NCBI GenBank assembly: GCA_017476085.1
Contig: JAFVEJ010000093.1
Span: 1 to 16,134 of the forward strand
Source of the DNA: Alphaproteobacteria bacterium
GTDB lineage: Bacteria; Pseudomonadota; Alphaproteobacteria; RF32; CAG-977
Direction of reading: 5' to 3'
DNA: 16,134 bases
Below are positions 14,314-16,134 of this stretch, one piece after another (the first letter of the stretch is position 1; every line of letters begins with the position of its first letter). The notes under the pieces were generated by a model. It was given only the letters and a program-made list of their open reading frames with translations, was not told the DNA's origin and did not search any database. Position numbers and translations under genes: made by a program.

Positions 14314-15246
14314 ATGGCTGACTCTAAAAGTTTTGAAGATCAATTTGACCATGATCCGAATGCCGTTTATGAAGAAGAAGAGGATTTGGATTTAGGGCCG
14401 GACGATGAATTTGCGGATAAACAACCTGCCGCGCCGCAGAATCGATCCAAACGGCATGAACTGCCGAAAGGCAGCGGCTGTATCGGAATGGCTTTTAAAA
14501 TCTTTCTTTCCTTGAGTATGATCGCCTGCTGTTATTTTTACATTTTCCGTCCGGAACTCTTCACAAATCTGCGCGGCAAAATTTCGGAAATAATCTCCTC
14601 TCATGAAAAGGAAACGGACGCGCCGGTTCTGTCTCTCGGCAAAAAGGAAACGGAAAAACCTGCGCTGCGTTCTATACCGCAGGATATTCCGACAAGTTTC
14701 ACCATTACTTTAAACGGCTCCGGCGTTCTGCCTGATTTTACAACGGCAGCCAAACAAAAGCCCTCGCTGAATGCATATTTGGCTGCGGCGAACAAAATAA
14801 CATTTGAAACTTTGGACACCTATCATTTTCTGGTTAAAAACATGATTGCCGACTGGGCGGGAGAAAGTGACGAACAAAAAATTTCAGAAATGGTTCAGAT
14901 GCCCTACAAGGACTTTTTCAATAAAACCTCAGCTTCTCTTTTGTCTCAAACGTTGTTAATCCAAGCGGGAGTAACTCCGATCAATAACGATCAACTGGTC
15001 GTTCAGCCTCCCGTTCAAGTTATGGCGTCTCTCTATCCTCTGATGAAATCGGCAATGGCCGGCAAAACAACCATTCCGGCGCAGCTGCAAACCATCGAGC
15101 CCGTTTCATCATTTCTGATTTATATCTGCCATGACGATTTGGAATGTATGGCCTCTTGGGATTTGTTGATCGACATGCTCGGCATTAAGCAATTTTCAAA
15201 GCGATTGGAAAAAGCTCCTGAAACAGTATATATGAGAAAAGAATAA
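14314..15246 (+). CDS. Single-pass membrane protein with an acidic cytosolic tail, function unknown
   Basis: The 310-residue protein has three visible parts. Residues 7-36 are strongly acidic (14 Asp/Glu). Residues 40-54 are basic, directly before one membrane span (about 57-79), which predicts the N-terminus in the cytoplasm. The remaining roughly 230 residues would lie in the periplasm: a charged linker to about 125, then an apparently folded domain with FTITLNGSGVLPDF at its start and two cysteines near the C-terminus (YICHDDLECM). No known family is recognised. The gene has its own promoter. Its stop TAA overlaps the next start by one base (TAATG), so it is probably translated and works together with the downstream glycosyltransferase. 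Confidence 0.8.
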   Translation: MADSKSFEDQFDHDPNAVYEEEEDLDLGPDDEFADKQPAAPQNRSKRHELPKGSGCIGMAFKIFLSLSMIACCYFYIFRPELFTNLRGKISEIISSHEKETDAPVLSLGKKETEKPALRSIPQDIPTSFTITLNGSGVLPDFTTAAKQKPSLNAYLAAANKITFETLDTYHFLVKNMIADWAGESDEQKISEMVQMPYKDFFNKTSASLLSQTLLIQAGVTPINNDQLVVQPPVQVMASLYPLMKSAMAGKTTIPAQLQTIEPVSSFLIYICHDDLECMASWDLLIDMLGIKQFSKRLEKAPETVYMRKE

Positions 15247-16134
15247 TGGCGTTCGGCGATCGTTTTTTTAAACTCAAATTAAAAATAACGGATATCAAAC
15301 TAAAGGCGAAAAAGGCTCCGGCTGATTTTTTCAATGCCGTCAAATCATTAAAACATGTGCGGTTTAAATCTTTGCCGCGCGCAATTCTTTCCGATATCGG
15401 ACAAACGTCTTTAAATTTAAAAGAATGGCCTTTTAAAACCATTCCGGATTTTGTGCGTTATTTGCTGCTGTTCGGTTTATTATCCGTTGTTTTTTATTTC
15501 GCGGGGAGACGTTACAGCTTTACAGCCGACGATGCTTTTATTTCTTTCCGATATGTATCGAACGCCATTAAAGGCTGGGGATATACGTTCAACCCGCCGC
15601 CGTTTGAACCGGTCAGCGGATATACCGGCTTTTTGTGGCTGGCTTTGCTGCAGGCATTATGGAAAATCGGATTGGAACCCCCGCACAGCGCAGATTTGCT
15701 GACTTTCATCTTTTCCATAGGGCAGCTTTGGATGTGTTTTTTATTTATTCGAAAAATAAACATCCAACCGAAAATGCGGGAAAAAAGCCTTTATCTGTTT
15801 CTGGCCGTCTGTTTGATTTTATTAACGAACAGAACGTTTTTGGCGTTTATGACTTCTGGCACGGAAACAGCTTTGTTCAATTTTCTGGTACTCTGGTGGA
15901 CGTATGCCGCGATTTCTTCAGGAACCAAACCATATTCTCTTTCCATCGCAGCCGTGTTACTGGCTCTTTGCCGTACGGAAGGAATTATATTCATCCCCGC
16001 ATCGGCCTGTTTCCTGATTTTGTTCATGTGCTGCGGAGCGTCCAAACTCAAATGTCTGAGCGCATTGCTTTTATCAGGAACAATCGGCCTGTATTATTTT
16101 TGGCTTGAAAAAACATACGGCGACTTTATCCCTC
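15246..16134 (+). CDS. GT-C-type membrane glycosyltransferase (3' end outside the window)
   Basis: From the ATG at 15246 the frame is open to the window edge (296 residues visible). A basic cytosolic extension (1-67; 15 Lys/Arg) precedes the first membrane span (about 70-87). The first outer loop holds TADDAFISFRYVSNAIKG (93-110) and EPVSGYTGFLWLALL (121-135). Several hydrophobic spans follow, with SGTETALF at 204-211 and LCRTEGIIF at 241-249. The DDAF...RY...G.G.VFN...EGYT.FLW and SG.ETALF patterns are those of multi-span GT-C transferases that use polyprenyl-phosphate sugars, such as mycobacterial arabinofuranosyltransferase-like proteins. DDAF carries the likely catalytic or metal-binding Asp pair (95-96). 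The sugar and acceptor are unknown. It is coupled to the preceding membrane protein gene. Confidence 0.82.
   Translation, partial: MAFGDRFFKLKLKITDIKLKAKKAPADFFNAVKSLKHVRFKSLPRAILSDIGQTSLNLKEWPFKTIPDFVRYLLLFGLLSVVFYFAGRRYSFTADDAFISFRYVSNAIKGWGYTFNPPPFEPVSGYTGFLWLALLQALWKIGLEPPHSADLLTFIFSIGQLWMCFLFIRKINIQPKMREKSLYLFLAVCLILLTNRTFLAFMTSGTETALFNFLVLWWTYAAISSGTKPYSLSIAAVLLALCRTEGIIFIPASACFLILFMCCGASKLKCLSALLLSGTIGLYYFWLEKTYGDFIP

Noticed and set aside
15635..16108. Plus-strand frame of 157 codons near the right edge
   Set aside because: It overlaps in another frame the open-ended glycosyltransferase frame, which has clear membrane spans and GT-C motifs; this one has none.

Overview
The window looks like a piece of chromosome from an alphaproteobacterium of moderate GC content, possibly a host- or gut-associated, little-cultured lineage. 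The lineage is inferred: GltX, NadE and CysS read like alphaproteobacterial versions as I remember them, one small protein combines DUF2934 with a histone-like tail, and several exported proteins match no family I know. There are 15 genes, two of them cut by the window edges. No intergenic gap exceeds about 160 bases, and I saw no tRNA, rRNA, CRISPR array, insertion sequence or phage gene.

Layout. At the left edge (2-1394) lie the tail of a Zeta-toxin-like P-loop protein, a 94-residue DUF2934/Cys-cluster/Lys-Ala-rich protein with a good terminator, and queH (queuosine synthesis). queH ends tail-to-tail with rmuC (1391-2716, minus). A strong sigma-70-type promoter then drives a two-gene exported-protein operon: a Sel1-repeat protein and, through an ATGA overlap, a 14-cysteine protein built from two copies of a six-cysteine module (2829-4774). 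This operon converges on trmJ, which is preceded by a small secreted protein (4771-6107, minus). Diverging from that pair is larB-larC (6297-8176), two steps of nickel-pincer cofactor synthesis, followed by a bidirectional terminator and another exported unknown (8231-8836, minus).

The right half holds a minus-strand block transcribed in the order rbsK, nadE, gltX, cysS (14177 down to 8976); the last three are separated by only 4 nt each. The N-terminal glutaminase domain of NadE appears to have lost its catalytic Glu, Lys and Cys, while the synthetase domain is intact. This is the most surprising protein-level observation here. Diverging from rbsK is a plus-strand pair: a single-pass membrane protein with a very acidic cytosolic tail, and a GT-C-type membrane glycosyltransferase that starts on the preceding stop codon and runs off the window. 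The first gene of that pair has a clear promoter and a leader hairpin that would pair with its ribosome binding site.

Functional links: queH, trmJ, gltX and cysS all serve tRNA modification or charging. LarB and NadE both use nicotinic acid adenine dinucleotide as substrate. The remaining genes are mostly envelope or secreted proteins of unknown role.
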